Positions 1 through 9,967 of a DNA stretch of 64,000 nucleotides are shown piece by piece. The notes beneath the pieces were generated by a model that worked only from the letters and a program-made list of their open reading frames with translations, ran no database searches and was not told the DNA's origin. Position 1 is the first letter of the stretch. Every line of letters starts with the position of its first letter. The stretch spans positions 1-64,000 of the forward strand of contig DATAPH010000090.1 of NCBI GenBank assembly GCA_036265325.1, written 5' to 3'. The translations under genes and the position numbers were made by a program. Origin of the DNA: AC-51 sp036265325. GTDB lineage: Bacteria > Actinomycetota > UBA4738 > HRBIN12.

Positions 1-4
1 CGCC

Positions 5-2500
<2,496 letters not shown>

Positions 2501-2539
2501 GGCCGCCTGCGTTACCGCCCCTTCGGGGGCACCAAGGCC

Positions 2540-2570
2540 GAAGCCCGGCCCCGCGAGGGGACCGGGCTTC
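2540..2570 (+). terminator. Hairpin terminator after clpC
   Basis: GAAGCCCGGCCCC pairs with GGGG(A)CCGGGCTTC around a GCGA tetraloop, with a single bulged A at 2561. It lies 40 bases past the clpC stop. There is no U-tract, as is common for terminators in GC-rich actinobacteria. The rest of 2501-2770 shows no convincing gene. Confidence 0.7.
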
Positions 2571-2770
2571 TCGGCATCTGGATCGGTATCTATCGGAGCG
2601 ATCGTTGGCGGGCACGCGCACACGACGATGTCGCCGCTGTCGATCCGCTCGATGTCATGCCAGCTCTTCCGTAACCGTCCTGCGGGGACCAGACGAACTT
2701 ACGCCTCTGCTCGGACGGTCCATGGACGCACGAGCTGTCTCCTGCGCGTACGCGGGTGAGGCCGCGATCA

Positions 2771-3538
2771 CTACGAAGCGTCCGTCGCGAGGCCGCGGAG
2801 CTCCTCTGGGACGAGATCGGCGAACGTCCACGCCGTCCAGAGGTCGTCGGCGATCCGTTCCCACGGCAGCATGAGCCCGTGGCGCTCGAACCATTCGCCG
2901 ATCCGCCGGAGGTCGCGCTCGAGGAACGCGGCTGCGTGGCTGTTCTTCTTCGGATCGACCGCCTGCGGGAAATCGATCAGGTACACGTCGCCCTCCCACA
3001 CCAGGACGTTGTACGCGGACAGGTCGCCGTGGACGACGTCGCGATACAGCAGCTGCGTGAGCGTGTCGAGGATGCGCGACCAGATCGCCTCGACCTCGTC
3101 GCGATCGTCGGGGGCGTACTCATGCAGCCGCGGCGCCGCGCTCGACCGGTCGCCAATGTAGGTCATCAAGATCGCATCATCCGTGCGCTCGATCGGCCGC
3201 GGCACCGGCGCGCCGGCATCGGACAGCGCGCGCAAGGTCTCCCACTCGCGCGAGACCCACAGGCCGCCTTGGACCTGGCGGCCGAAGGCCGTCTTCCGTT
3301 CGAGCGCCACGCGCACGCGGCGCTCCTTGATGAACTCTCCGTCGCGATAGAGCTGCTCGTCGCGGAAATCCCGTTTGTCCAACGGGTGATACAGCTTCAA
3401 CGCGGCCAGCGACTCGCCCGTGGTGCGCGGGTTCGCGCGACACAGGTGAACGCTGGCTTCCTTGCCGTGTTTCAGCGGCGCGATGACCGCTTCGATGAGC
3501 CCTTCGTCGAAGAAGTGCTCGAACGCTTCGTCGTGCAC
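2771..3538 (-). CDS. RIO-type serine/threonine kinase
   Basis: A 255-aa atypical protein kinase of the RIO1-like family. Visible motifs are a glycine-poor nucleotide loop (LKHGKEASVHL, 22-32), the probable ATP lysine K48 in LAALKLYHP, the catalytic loop HGDLSAYN (170-177) and the metal-binding DFPQ (189-192). No membrane segment or extracellular domain is seen, so it is cytoplasmic. The start is GTG at 3538, preceded on the minus strand by AAGGAG six bases upstream. The gene is convergent with clpC and otherwise isolated. RIO kinases act in ribosome maturation in archaea and eukaryotes; the bacterial role is poorly defined and no substrate can be inferred here. Confidence 0.85.
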   Translation of the reverse strand: MHDEAFEHFFDEGLIEAVIAPLKHGKEASVHLCRANPRTTGESLAALKLYHPLDKRDFRDEQLYRDGEFIKERRVRVALERKTAFGRQVQGGLWVSREWETLRALSDAGAPVPRPIERTDDAILMTYIGDRSSAAPRLHEYAPDDRDEVEAIWSRILDTLTQLLYRDVVHGDLSAYNVLVWEGDVYLIDFPQAVDPKKNSHAAAFLERDLRRIGEWFERHGLMLPWERIADDLWTAWTFADLVPEELRGLATDAS

Positions 3539-3788
3539 TGTGTGCTCCTTCGTCGTGATGCGGACATGGTTGACCGCGTCCCGAGATCAGGAGCGACGTG
3601 ACGGCGTCAGCGCATGACGGAGGGACGCGGTGTGGTGAACACCGAGGCAGAGGTCATGGTCATCTGCTCATCCCTCCTTCCGAGGAGCTTCTGTCGGAGC
3701 GCCGCGAGGTGCGGTTCCGGGTGGTCACCATAACACGAGGTGGTCTCCGAACGGTTGGACCGATGCGGGTGGCACCGGGCTGTTGACG
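3539..3788. other. Intergenic region, no gene recognised
   Basis: This 250-base stretch separates two minus-strand genes. A short plus-strand ORF at 3598-3786 has no ribosome site and a composition unlike a real protein. It presumably carries the promoter of the RIO kinase gene; no clear -35/-10 pair was identified. Confidence 0.4.
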
Positions 3789-4094
3789 TCAGCCGCGGAC
3801 GTCGAGACGCTCGATGTGCTCGACGATCGACATGGGGATGTGCGTGACGGCGCGGAACCCGTCGCCGTCGGGCAAGATCTCCTGCGCGAGGGACACGAAC
3901 CGGGGCCCCTCGGCCACGAGGAACCCGACGGTGTGGACGAGGTAGTCGGGACGGATGTCCTCGGCGTCGGACTGGTCGAAGTCGAAGAAGGCGTCTCGCC
4001 AGATCACGAGGACGGTGGGATGTTCCAGCTGGATCCGTGCGAGTTCGATCCGAGGGTCTTGGTCTCCTCCCTGATCGATCTTGACAACTCGCAT
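3789..4094 (-). CDS. Conserved-looking hypothetical protein, 101 aa
   Basis: Function not recognised. The ATG at 4094 (MRVVKIDQ...) is preceded by GAGGTGG about five bases upstream, so the longer frame reaching to 4157 is rejected. The protein is acidic and soluble, with alternating hydrophobic strands (LEHPTVLVIWRDAFFDF; YLVHTVGFLVAEGPRFVSLAQEI) suggesting a small alpha/beta or beta-rich fold, and no signal peptide or cysteines. It is divergent from radA. The good ribosome site and protein-like composition support a real gene. Confidence 0.65.
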   Translation of the reverse strand: MRVVKIDQGGDQDPRIELARIQLEHPTVLVIWRDAFFDFDQSDAEDIRPDYLVHTVGFLVAEGPRFVSLAQEILPDGDGFRAVTHIPMSIVEHIERLDVRG

Positions 4095-4302
4095 CGGCTC
4101 CACCTCACCCGCTTGGTATCGGCATCCGGAGGCCGCGGGCGAGGGGTGCGGCCGCAATCACAACCTTCAGACCGGAGGTGAGCCGAAGAACCTCACCCGG
4201 GGTCGAGCGCCACCCTACCCCCCGGCGCTGACACGGCTCCCGTCGGAGCCAGATCCAGGCCACCCGACTTGACAGGCCCGGGGAGGTGTCAGAGCGGATG
4301 GC

Positions 4303-4308
4303 TACGGT
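4303..4308 (+). promoter_or_regulatory. -10 hexamer for leaderless radA mRNA
   Basis: TACGGT lies exactly six bases before the radA ATG, placing the expected transcription start at the A of the start codon. No ribosome site precedes this ATG, consistent with a leaderless transcript. A perfect TTGACA at 4269-4274 is 28 bases from the hexamer, too far to be its -35 element. Confidence 0.6.
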
Positions 4309-4314
4309 GGCCGC

Positions 4315-5667
4315 ATGTCCAAGCATCCCGTCTTCGCCTGCGACGCGTGCGGCCATCAGGCGCCGCAGTGGGCGGGGCGATGCGCCGGCTGCGGCGCGTG
4401 GGGCGAGATCCACGAACGCGCGCCTGAACACGACCGTCGGGAGCCACGGTCTCAGGCGGTCGTGCCGTTGATCGACCCGGCCGCGACCGAGCCGGCCCGG
4501 CTGGCAACCGGACTCCCGGATCTCGATCGCGTGCTGGGGGGCGGGCTCGTTCCGGGGTCGGTGCTGCTCCTGGCGGGTCCTCCCGGGATCGGCAAGTCGA
4601 CGCTGCTGCTGCAATGGCTCGCGGCGATGGCGGCCGGCGGCCGTCCCGGGCTCCTGGTCTCCGGGGAGGAATCGCGCGCACAGGTGGCAGCCCGAGCGCG
4701 GCGAATCGGGGTGTCGGCCGACGCCGTCTCGTTCGCGCCTGGTCGCGACCTCCACAGCGTGCTGGTCGCCGCGAGAGCCGAGCGGCCGGCCATCCTGGCG
4801 GTTGACTCGATCCAGACGCTCCGCGACCCAGAGGCGACCACCCAGCCCGGCGGGGTGGCGCAGGTTCGCGGGTGCGTTGACGCGCTCGTCGAGCTTGCCA
4901 AGACGGACGACATCACGGTGGTCGTCTCGGGCCACGTCACGAAGGACGGTGACTTGGCGGGCCCCCGAGCCCTCGAGCATGCCGTCGACGTCGTCCTGAC
5001 CTTCGAGGGCGATCCGCGGTCGGGTCTCCGGATCGTCTCCGGGGGCAAGAACCGGTTCGGAGCCGAGGGGGAAACAGCGTGGTTCGAGATGGGGCCCGGC
5101 GGCTTGGCGCCCATCGACCCCGCGGGGCTGCTGTACTCGGGCGAGCGACACCCGGGGGCCGCTCTGGCCCTGCCGCTGGCCGGTCGTCGGGCCCTTGCCG
5201 TAGAGGTCCAGGCGCTGGTCGGGGGCGACGAGGGACCGAGCAGGCGCCAGGTCACCGGCCTCGACCTCCGTCGGTTCCAGCAGGTCGCGGCGATCCTCGA
5301 GCGCTCGATCGGCCTCCCGCTGGGGCGATCGGAGCTGTTCGGGGCGGTCGCGGGGGGCATCAAGGTCGACGATCCGGCAGGCGATCTCGCCGTGGCGGCG
5401 GCGCTGGCCTCGGCCGCGACCGGACATGCGCCGCCAGAGGGGGCGGCCTTCGTCGGTGAGATCGCCCTCACCGGCCAGGTCCGGGCCGCTCCGGCTTTGG
5501 AACAGCGGGTCGCGGCCGCCCGAGCCGCCGGCTGCTCCACCCTGTTCGGGCCCGAACGCGCAGGTCCGCTGGACGGGCTGCGGGTGGTCACCGTGGGTCA
5601 TATCTCCGACGCGCTCAGTTGGGGCCTCTCACCTGCAGGAACGGTTCCGCGGCGTCGCGCCTCATAG
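4315..5667 (+). CDS. radA: DNA repair protein RadA
   Basis: RecA-like ATPase that promotes branch migration during recombinational repair. The 450 aa match the family. Seen: an N-terminal zinc finger with C9, C12, C23 and C26, Walker A GPPGIGKST (88-96), the RadA-specific KNRFG motif (245-249) and a C-terminal Lon-protease-like domain from about residue 290. It lies in the clpC-radA-carD order typical of actinobacteria, but the usual disA gene after radA is missing. Confidence 0.97.
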   Translation: MSKHPVFACDACGHQAPQWAGRCAGCGAWGEIHERAPEHDRREPRSQAVVPLIDPAATEPARLATGLPDLDRVLGGGLVPGSVLLLAGPPGIGKSTLLLQWLAAMAAGGRPGLLVSGEESRAQVAARARRIGVSADAVSFAPGRDLHSVLVAARAERPAILAVDSIQTLRDPEATTQPGGVAQVRGCVDALVELAKTDDITVVVSGHVTKDGDLAGPRALEHAVDVVLTFEGDPRSGLRIVSGGKNRFGAEGETAWFEMGPGGLAPIDPAGLLYSGERHPGAALALPLAGRRALAVEVQALVGGDEGPSRRQVTGLDLRRFQQVAAILERSIGLPLGRSELFGAVAGGIKVDDPAGDLAVAAALASAATGHAPPEGAAFVGEIALTGQVRAAPALEQRVAAARAAGCSTLFGPERAGPLDGLRVVTVGHISDALSWGLSPAGTVPRRRAS

Positions 5668-5803
5668 GCCGTTGGGGCCACCGAACGGCACGTATAGCCC
5701 TCTGACCTGCAGATTTGGGTTGCGCCGGAAGGGGTCACCGTGTTACTCTCCTGACTAGTCATCGCACTTGTTGCGGGTTCCACTTCTTCCGACGGGAGGG
5801 TTC

Positions 5804-6319
5804 GTGGCGTTCAGGAAAGGCGACACGGTCGTACACCCCGAGCATGGGGCCGCAGTAGTCCAAGAAGTGCGCGAGAAAGAATTCCTTGGCGAGAAGCGCA
5901 AGTACCTGGTGTTGCGCGTCGTTTACGGCGATCTGACGGTTCTCGTCCCGACGGACTCGACCGACCAGGTCGGTTTGCGACCTTGCGTCAGCAAGAACGA
6001 GGCCAAGAAGATCCTCAAGGTCCTGACCGAGGACGAGAGCTCCGTGGCCGCGAACTGGAGCCGCCGCTTCAAGAACAACCTGGAGAAGCTGCACTCCGGC
6101 GACCCGTACGAGGTGGCCGAGGTGCTTCGCAACCTGGCGATCCGCGACCGCGAAAAGGGCCTGTCGGCCGGCGAGAAGCGGATGATCACGAAGGCCCGGC
6201 AGATCCTCATCTCCGAGCTCGCCTTCGCGACGGGCAAGTCCGAGGACGAGGCCGAGGCGACGATCGACGCCACCCTCGACGACGCGCACGGCGTCAAGGT
6301 CGCGGCCGCCGAGGCCTGA
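5804..6319 (+). CDS. carD: CarD-family RNA polymerase-binding regulator
   Basis: CarD stabilises open promoter complexes, especially at rRNA promoters, by binding the RNA polymerase beta subunit and upstream-fork DNA. The 171-aa protein starts FRKGDTVVHPEHGAAVV, the Tudor-like interaction domain, and continues with the helical DNA-binding domain (SRRFKNNLEKL... SEDEAEATIDATL). The GTG at 5804 is chosen because GGGAGGG ends three bases before it and the CarD fold begins immediately after; the frame can be extended back to a TTG at 5768 but those residues have no counterpart in the family. It is followed by the PIN/TRAM-ispD-ispF cluster. Confidence 0.95.
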   Translation: MAFRKGDTVVHPEHGAAVVQEVREKEFLGEKRKYLVLRVVYGDLTVLVPTDSTDQVGLRPCVSKNEAKKILKVLTEDESSVAANWSRRFKNNLEKLHSGDPYEVAEVLRNLAIRDREKGLSAGEKRMITKARQILISELAFATGKSEDEAEATIDATLDDAHGVKVAAAEA

Positions 6320-6410
6320 TCTAGGCCCTTCAGCCACCCTCAGGTGCCCCGCTGGGGCGGCCGATGTTGTCCTTCGGAGGCTCGATCCTTCACGGGTCGA
6401 CGATGGGCAC

Positions 6411-7484
6411 ATGACTGACGAAAGCCGAACGACGCGGCTCCGCGGGCGCGTGGTGGAAGGCGTCCGTCTGATCTTCATGGCCCTGCTCGGGGCGGTCGGG
6501 TACCAGCTGGGGGCGGCTCGGATCGATGCGAGCGACCGGAACACGGTCCTGTACGTGTTCCTGGGAGCCGCCTGCGGCTACGTCTTGGGCGGCGTCTTCG
6601 GACGGCTGACTCTGGAGGCGGTTTCCGGGCTCGAGCGGGAGCTCCACCGGCGGCCGGCCGCCCAGATCGCGGGCGGCGTCGTCGGACTGATCGTCGGACT
6701 CGTGATCGCGACGCTGCTGTCCGTTCCGCTGTTCTTCATGCCGACGTACTACGGATGGCCGGCGGCGTTGTTCCTGTTCATCGTCCTAGGGTCGCTCGGC
6801 ACGCGCGTCGGCCAGGATAAGCATGAGGACGTCTTCGCGTTGGTCGGCATGAAGCCGCGCGTGAGCGCGCGCGCGACCGGCGACCTGCACGTGCTCGACA
6901 CGAGCGCGCTGATCGACGGACGCGTGGCCGACCTGGTCGAGACGGGGTTCATCTCGGGAACGCTGCTGGTGCACGAGGGTGTGCTTGGCGAGCTGCAGGC
7001 GATCGCGGACTCGTCAGACGCGCAGCGCCGGACGCGTGGCCGGCGTGGCCTCGACGTCTTGGTGGAGCTGCAGAAGTCCCCGCTCGTGCAGATCCAGCTC
7101 GTCGAGGAGGCGGGCGTCGTCGACGTCGACGCCGCGCTCGTTCGCCTGGCGCGCGAGAGCGGCGCGTCGCTGATCACGGTCGATCACAACCTCGCCCTCG
7201 TCGCGGAGGCGCTGCGTGTGCCCGTCGCACAGGTGAACACGCTGGCGTCGCGGTTCCGCACGCCGGTGTCGGCGGGCGACGAGCTGCAGGTCCGGCTGGT
7301 GCGCGAGGGGCGCGACGCCGGCCAGGCGGTGGGCTACCTCGACGACGGCACGATGGTGGTCGTCGAGGACGCGACCGACGCGATCGGCTCGCAGGTGGCG
7401 GTGCGCGTCCGCAACGTGATCCAGACGACGACGGGGCGGATGATCTTCGCGACGCTCGAGGCGACCGCCCCGGCTCCGTCCTAG
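6411..7484 (+). CDS. Membrane-anchored PIN and TRAM domain protein (YacL-like)
   Basis: A 357-aa protein with about four N-terminal membrane helices (about 20-140), a cytoplasmic PIN nuclease domain beginning HVLDTSALIDGRV with the first acidic residue D163, a second acidic cluster at SLITVDHNL, and a C-terminal TRAM RNA-binding domain (VSAGDELQVRLVREG...). This layout matches Bacillus YacL and its actinobacterial homologues, which are widely found beside carD and ispD. The likely role is RNA cleavage or binding at the membrane, but no target is known. Its conserved position argues for a housekeeping function. Confidence 0.88.
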   Translation: MTDESRTTRLRGRVVEGVRLIFMALLGAVGYQLGAARIDASDRNTVLYVFLGAACGYVLGGVFGRLTLEAVSGLERELHRRPAAQIAGGVVGLIVGLVIATLLSVPLFFMPTYYGWPAALFLFIVLGSLGTRVGQDKHEDVFALVGMKPRVSARATGDLHVLDTSALIDGRVADLVETGFISGTLLVHEGVLGELQAIADSSDAQRRTRGRRGLDVLVELQKSPLVQIQLVEEAGVVDVDAALVRLARESGASLITVDHNLALVAEALRVPVAQVNTLASRFRTPVSAGDELQVRLVREGRDAGQAVGYLDDGTMVVVEDATDAIGSQVAVRVRNVIQTTTGRMIFATLEATAPAPS

Positions 7485-7525
7485 CAAGGGATACGGGCCA
7501 CAGCAACGTCTGCCATGCTGCGCGC

Positions 7526-8215
7526 ATGGACCCGGACACCCAGGCCGCAGCGGTGATCCTCGCCGCGGGCGCCGGCCGTCGGCTGGGCGCCGAGGTGCCG
7601 AAGGCGTTCCTGAGTATCGGAGACCGGCCGATGCTGGCGGTCGCCGCCGCGGCGGCCGCAGCCTCGCCCGCCATCGCCGCGATCGTCGTCACCGCCCCGC
7701 CGGGATACACGGACGCGGCCCAGGCCTGCCTCGAGGGCCTGCCCGTCCCGGCCACGGTGGTCGACGGCGGCGCGACGCGCCAGGCGTCCGTCCGCGCCGC
7801 CCTGGCGGTGCTCGAGGGGCCGCAGATCGTCGCCATCCACGACGCGGCGCGGCCCTTCGCGCCGCCGGACCTCTTCACCGAGGTCGTCCGCGCAGTCGCG
7901 GGCGGCGCCGACGGGGCGATCCCGGTCGTCGCCGCATCGGACACCGTCAAGCGCCTCGACGGCCTTCGGGTGGTGGATACGATCCCCCGCGACGACCTCG
8001 GGCTCGCGCAGACCCCGCAAGCGTTCCGGGTCGCGGCACTGCGCGGGGCCCATGAGGAGGCGACGAAGGCGGGCTATGACGTCACCGACGACGCGATGCT
8101 GCTCGAGCAGGTGGGCGCGGTGATCGCGGTTCCGGGCGACCCGCGCAACTTCAAGATCACGACGATGCTGGACCTGGCGCGCGCAGAGGCGCGGATCGGC
8201 GGCGTCGATGCCTGA
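7526..8215 (+). CDS. ispD: 2-C-methyl-D-erythritol 4-phosphate cytidylyltransferase
   Basis: IspD transfers CMP from CTP to MEP in the non-mevalonate isoprenoid pathway. The 229-aa protein shows the nucleotide-binding signature LAAGAGRRLG followed by PKAFL, the conserved HDAARPF, and the C-terminal VTDDAMLLE and FKITTMLDL segments. The ATG at 7526 has no ribosome site; CATGCT ends six bases before it, a degenerate form of the leaderless -10 seen elsewhere in this window. The end overlaps ispF by eight bases. Confidence 0.96.
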   Translation: MDPDTQAAAVILAAGAGRRLGAEVPKAFLSIGDRPMLAVAAAAAAASPAIAAIVVTAPPGYTDAAQACLEGLPVPATVVDGGATRQASVRAALAVLEGPQIVAIHDAARPFAPPDLFTEVVRAVAGGADGAIPVVAASDTVKRLDGLRVVDTIPRDDLGLAQTPQAFRVAALRGAHEEATKAGYDVTDDAMLLEQVGAVIAVPGDPRNFKITTMLDLARAEARIGGVDA

Positions 8216-8678
8216 GCCTCGCAGCGGCCTGGGGTTCGACGTGCATCGCTTCTCAGAGCACCGTCCGCTGTGGCTCGCTGGTGTGCGCTTCGAGGACGAC
8301 GACGGGCTGGTGGGTCACTCAGACGGTGACGTCGTGTGCCACGCCGTCGCCGACGCGTTGCTCGGCGCGGCGGCCCTCGGCGACCTCGGGCAGCATTTCC
8401 CGGACACCGCGACCGAAACCGAGGGCATCGAGGGGCGCGCGCTCCTTCGCGATGTGGTTGCGAAGGTCGCGATGGCGGGCTTCGTCCCGACCTCTGTCGA
8501 CGCGACGGTGATCTGCGATCGTCCTGCGATCGATCCGCGGCGCGACGAGATGCGCGGCGAGCTGGCGTCATGTCTTCGACTGACGGTCGACCGGGTTTCC
8601 GTCAAGGCCACGCGTCCCGAAGGGCTGGGGCTCGCCGGCGACGGCGTCGGCTGCCTCGCGATCGCCGTGATCGCGTAA
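8208..8678 (+). CDS. ispF: 2-C-methyl-D-erythritol 2,4-cyclodiphosphate synthase
   Basis: IspF closes CDP-ME-2-phosphate to MEcPP with loss of CMP, the step two beyond IspD. The 156 aa match the trimeric family. Metal ligands are visible in GLGFDVHRF (D and H) and in the GHSDGDVVCHAVADALLGA motif, with the DLGQHFPD loop following. The ATG lies inside the ispD end, indicating translational coupling. ispE is not in the window. Confidence 0.96.
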   Translation: MPEPRSGLGFDVHRFSEHRPLWLAGVRFEDDDGLVGHSDGDVVCHAVADALLGAAALGDLGQHFPDTATETEGIEGRALLRDVVAKVAMAGFVPTSVDATVICDRPAIDPRRDEMRGELASCLRLTVDRVSVKATRPEGLGLAGDGVGCLAIAVIA

Positions 8679-8683
8679 CCCGC

Positions 8684-9427
8684 GTGCGCAGCGAGGTCGT
8701 CGCCGGGAAGCGCGCAGTGATGGAAGCCGTTCGAGCGGGCGGGGCCGACGAGGTGCTCGTCGCCCGGGGGACGAAGCGGAGCCCTGCGATGCGTGACGTG
8801 GTGAACGCGGCGCGGACGGCAAGTGTGCCGGTCCGCGAGGTCGCCCGCGATGAGCTCGATGCGCTCGACGCCGATCACCGGGGTGTGGTGGCGCGGCTGA
8901 TCCGCCCGACGCCGACGCTGGGCGAGCGAGACCTGACGTCGCGCGAGTGGGCCCCCGACGCGATCGTCGTGGTGCTCGACGGCGTCGAAGATCCGCAGAA
9001 CCTCGGCGCCGCGGCGCGGTCGATCGAGGCGGCCGGGGCCGCGATGCTGATCACGCGAACCCATCGATCGGCGCCGCCGACGGCCGCCGCCGTGCGCGCG
9101 TCGGCCGGCGCCCTGCTGCACCTCCCTCACGCGCGTGTCGCGAACCTGCCTCGCGCGCTCGACCGCTTGCAAGATGCAGGGTTCACCACCGTCGGGCTCG
9201 ATGAGCGCGCCGATCGTTCGATCTTCGACGAGCCGTGTCCCGACGGCAGGGTTGCGCTCGTCGTCGGCAGCGAGGGAACGGGGATCTCGCGGCTCGTGCG
9301 CGAACACTGCGATCTGCTGGTTTCCGTGCCGATGCATGGCAAGGTGGGCTCGCTGAACGCGGCCGCGTCGCTCGCGGTCGTGCTCTACGCGTACGTGCTC
9401 GCGAGCCGTGGAAGGAGCGCCGGATGA
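8684..9427 (+). CDS. rlmB: SpoU-family rRNA 2'-O-methyltransferase, RlmB-like
   Basis: SPOUT-fold methyltransferase of 247 aa, most likely modifying 23S rRNA G2251. An N-terminal L30e-like substrate-binding domain (AGKRAVMEAVRAG...) precedes the SpoU motifs DGVEDPQNLGAAARS, LVVGSEGTGIS and VPMHGKVGSLNAAASLAVVLY, which form the knotted SAM site. The GTG at 8684, five bases after the ispF stop, is chosen because the family N terminus begins there; the frame extends 116 codons upstream but only antiparallel to ispF. In mycobacteria cysS normally lies between ispF and this gene and is absent here. Confidence 0.92.
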   Translation: MRSEVVAGKRAVMEAVRAGGADEVLVARGTKRSPAMRDVVNAARTASVPVREVARDELDALDADHRGVVARLIRPTPTLGERDLTSREWAPDAIVVVLDGVEDPQNLGAAARSIEAAGAAMLITRTHRSAPPTAAAVRASAGALLHLPHARVANLPRALDRLQDAGFTTVGLDERADRSIFDEPCPDGRVALVVGSEGTGISRLVREHCDLLVSVPMHGKVGSLNAAASLAVVLYAYVLASRGRSAG

Positions 9428-9879
9428 ACGAGTCGCCGGGCGTCGACCCGGAACAACCGGATCCGCCCCAAGTGCCCGGTCGCTCGAGCTACGAGGATTT
9501 CGACCTCGCGGAGATCCAGGCCGAGCAGCAGCGCGCCCCGCGGCCGCGCGGCCGCCGCACGCCGACCATCACCGTGGCCGCGATCGTGCTTGCCGTCTCG
9601 GGGCTGCAGCCGTTGATCCTCGTGATCGCCTTCCGACCTGGTGGCGCGACGGGCGTTGCGGTCGCGGTCTGGGGCGTGCTGTGCATCGCGACCGCGGCGC
9701 TCGTCGTAACGCTGCAGCCGATCGGCCGCCCGCTCGGCATCGTGGTCGGGTCCATCGGCGTCGTGATCGCCGTCGCGACCGCGCGGTCCTCACCGGTCAA
9801 CGGACTCGTCGGGATCGCGCTCACCGGCTTCGTGATCTACGCGTGCGCGGTGTCCGGACCGTCGTTCCGGCGGGGGTAG
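9424..9879 (+). CDS. Small integral membrane protein, function unknown
   Basis: A 151-aa protein with a proline- and acid-rich cytoplasmic N terminus (about 1-45, ending in basic RPRGRRTPT) followed by about four hydrophobic segments (48-70, 75-92, 98-118, 125-145). The ATG overlaps the rlmB stop as ATGA, showing translational coupling. No enzymatic motif was recognised. The TAG stop forms the first half of the -10 element of the following tRNA gene. Confidence 0.75.
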   Translation: MNESPGVDPEQPDPPQVPGRSSYEDFDLAEIQAEQQRAPRPRGRRTPTITVAAIVLAVSGLQPLILVIAFRPGGATGVAVAVWGVLCIATAALVVTLQPIGRPLGIVVGSIGVVIAVATARSSPVNGLVGIALTGFVIYACAVSGPSFRRG

Positions 9880-9882
9880 ACT
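9877..9882 (+). promoter_or_regulatory. -10 element of the tRNA-Thr gene
   Basis: TAGACT lies 11 bases before the tRNA 5' end, which would place transcription start about five bases upstream of the mature tRNA. Its first three bases are the stop codon of the preceding membrane protein gene. Confidence 0.5.
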
Positions 9883-9893
9883 CGGGCCCGATC

Positions 9894-9967
9894 GCCGGCG
9901 TGGCGCAGTCCGGTAGCGCAACCGACTTGTAATCGGTAGGTCGTCGGTTCGAATCCGACCGCCGGCT
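9894..9967 (+). tRNA. tRNA-Thr (anticodon UGU)
   Basis: A complete cloverleaf is visible: acceptor GCCGGCG pairs with CGCCGGC (9960-9966), anticodon stem ACCGA/TCGGT encloses loop CTTGTAA with anticodon TGT reading ACA, and T stem GTCGG/CCGAC encloses TTCGAAT. The discriminator is T9967 and the 3' CCA is not encoded. In many actinobacteria this tRNA precedes tRNA-Met, rpmG, secE and nusG; here a convergent D-aminoacylase gene ends one base downstream instead. Confidence 0.96.

Noticed and set aside
3598..3786. 62-residue plus-strand ORF before the 101-aa hypothetical gene
   Set aside because: No ribosome site or -10 hexamer and a composition unlike neighbouring proteins.
4269..4274. TTGACA as the -35 of radA
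   Set aside because: It is 28 bases from the TACGGT hexamer, too far for a standard promoter; no other -10 fits at 17 bases.
6346..6358. Hairpin GCCCC-GCT-GGGGC after carD as terminator
   Set aside because: Only five base pairs and no T run; too weak to report as a feature.
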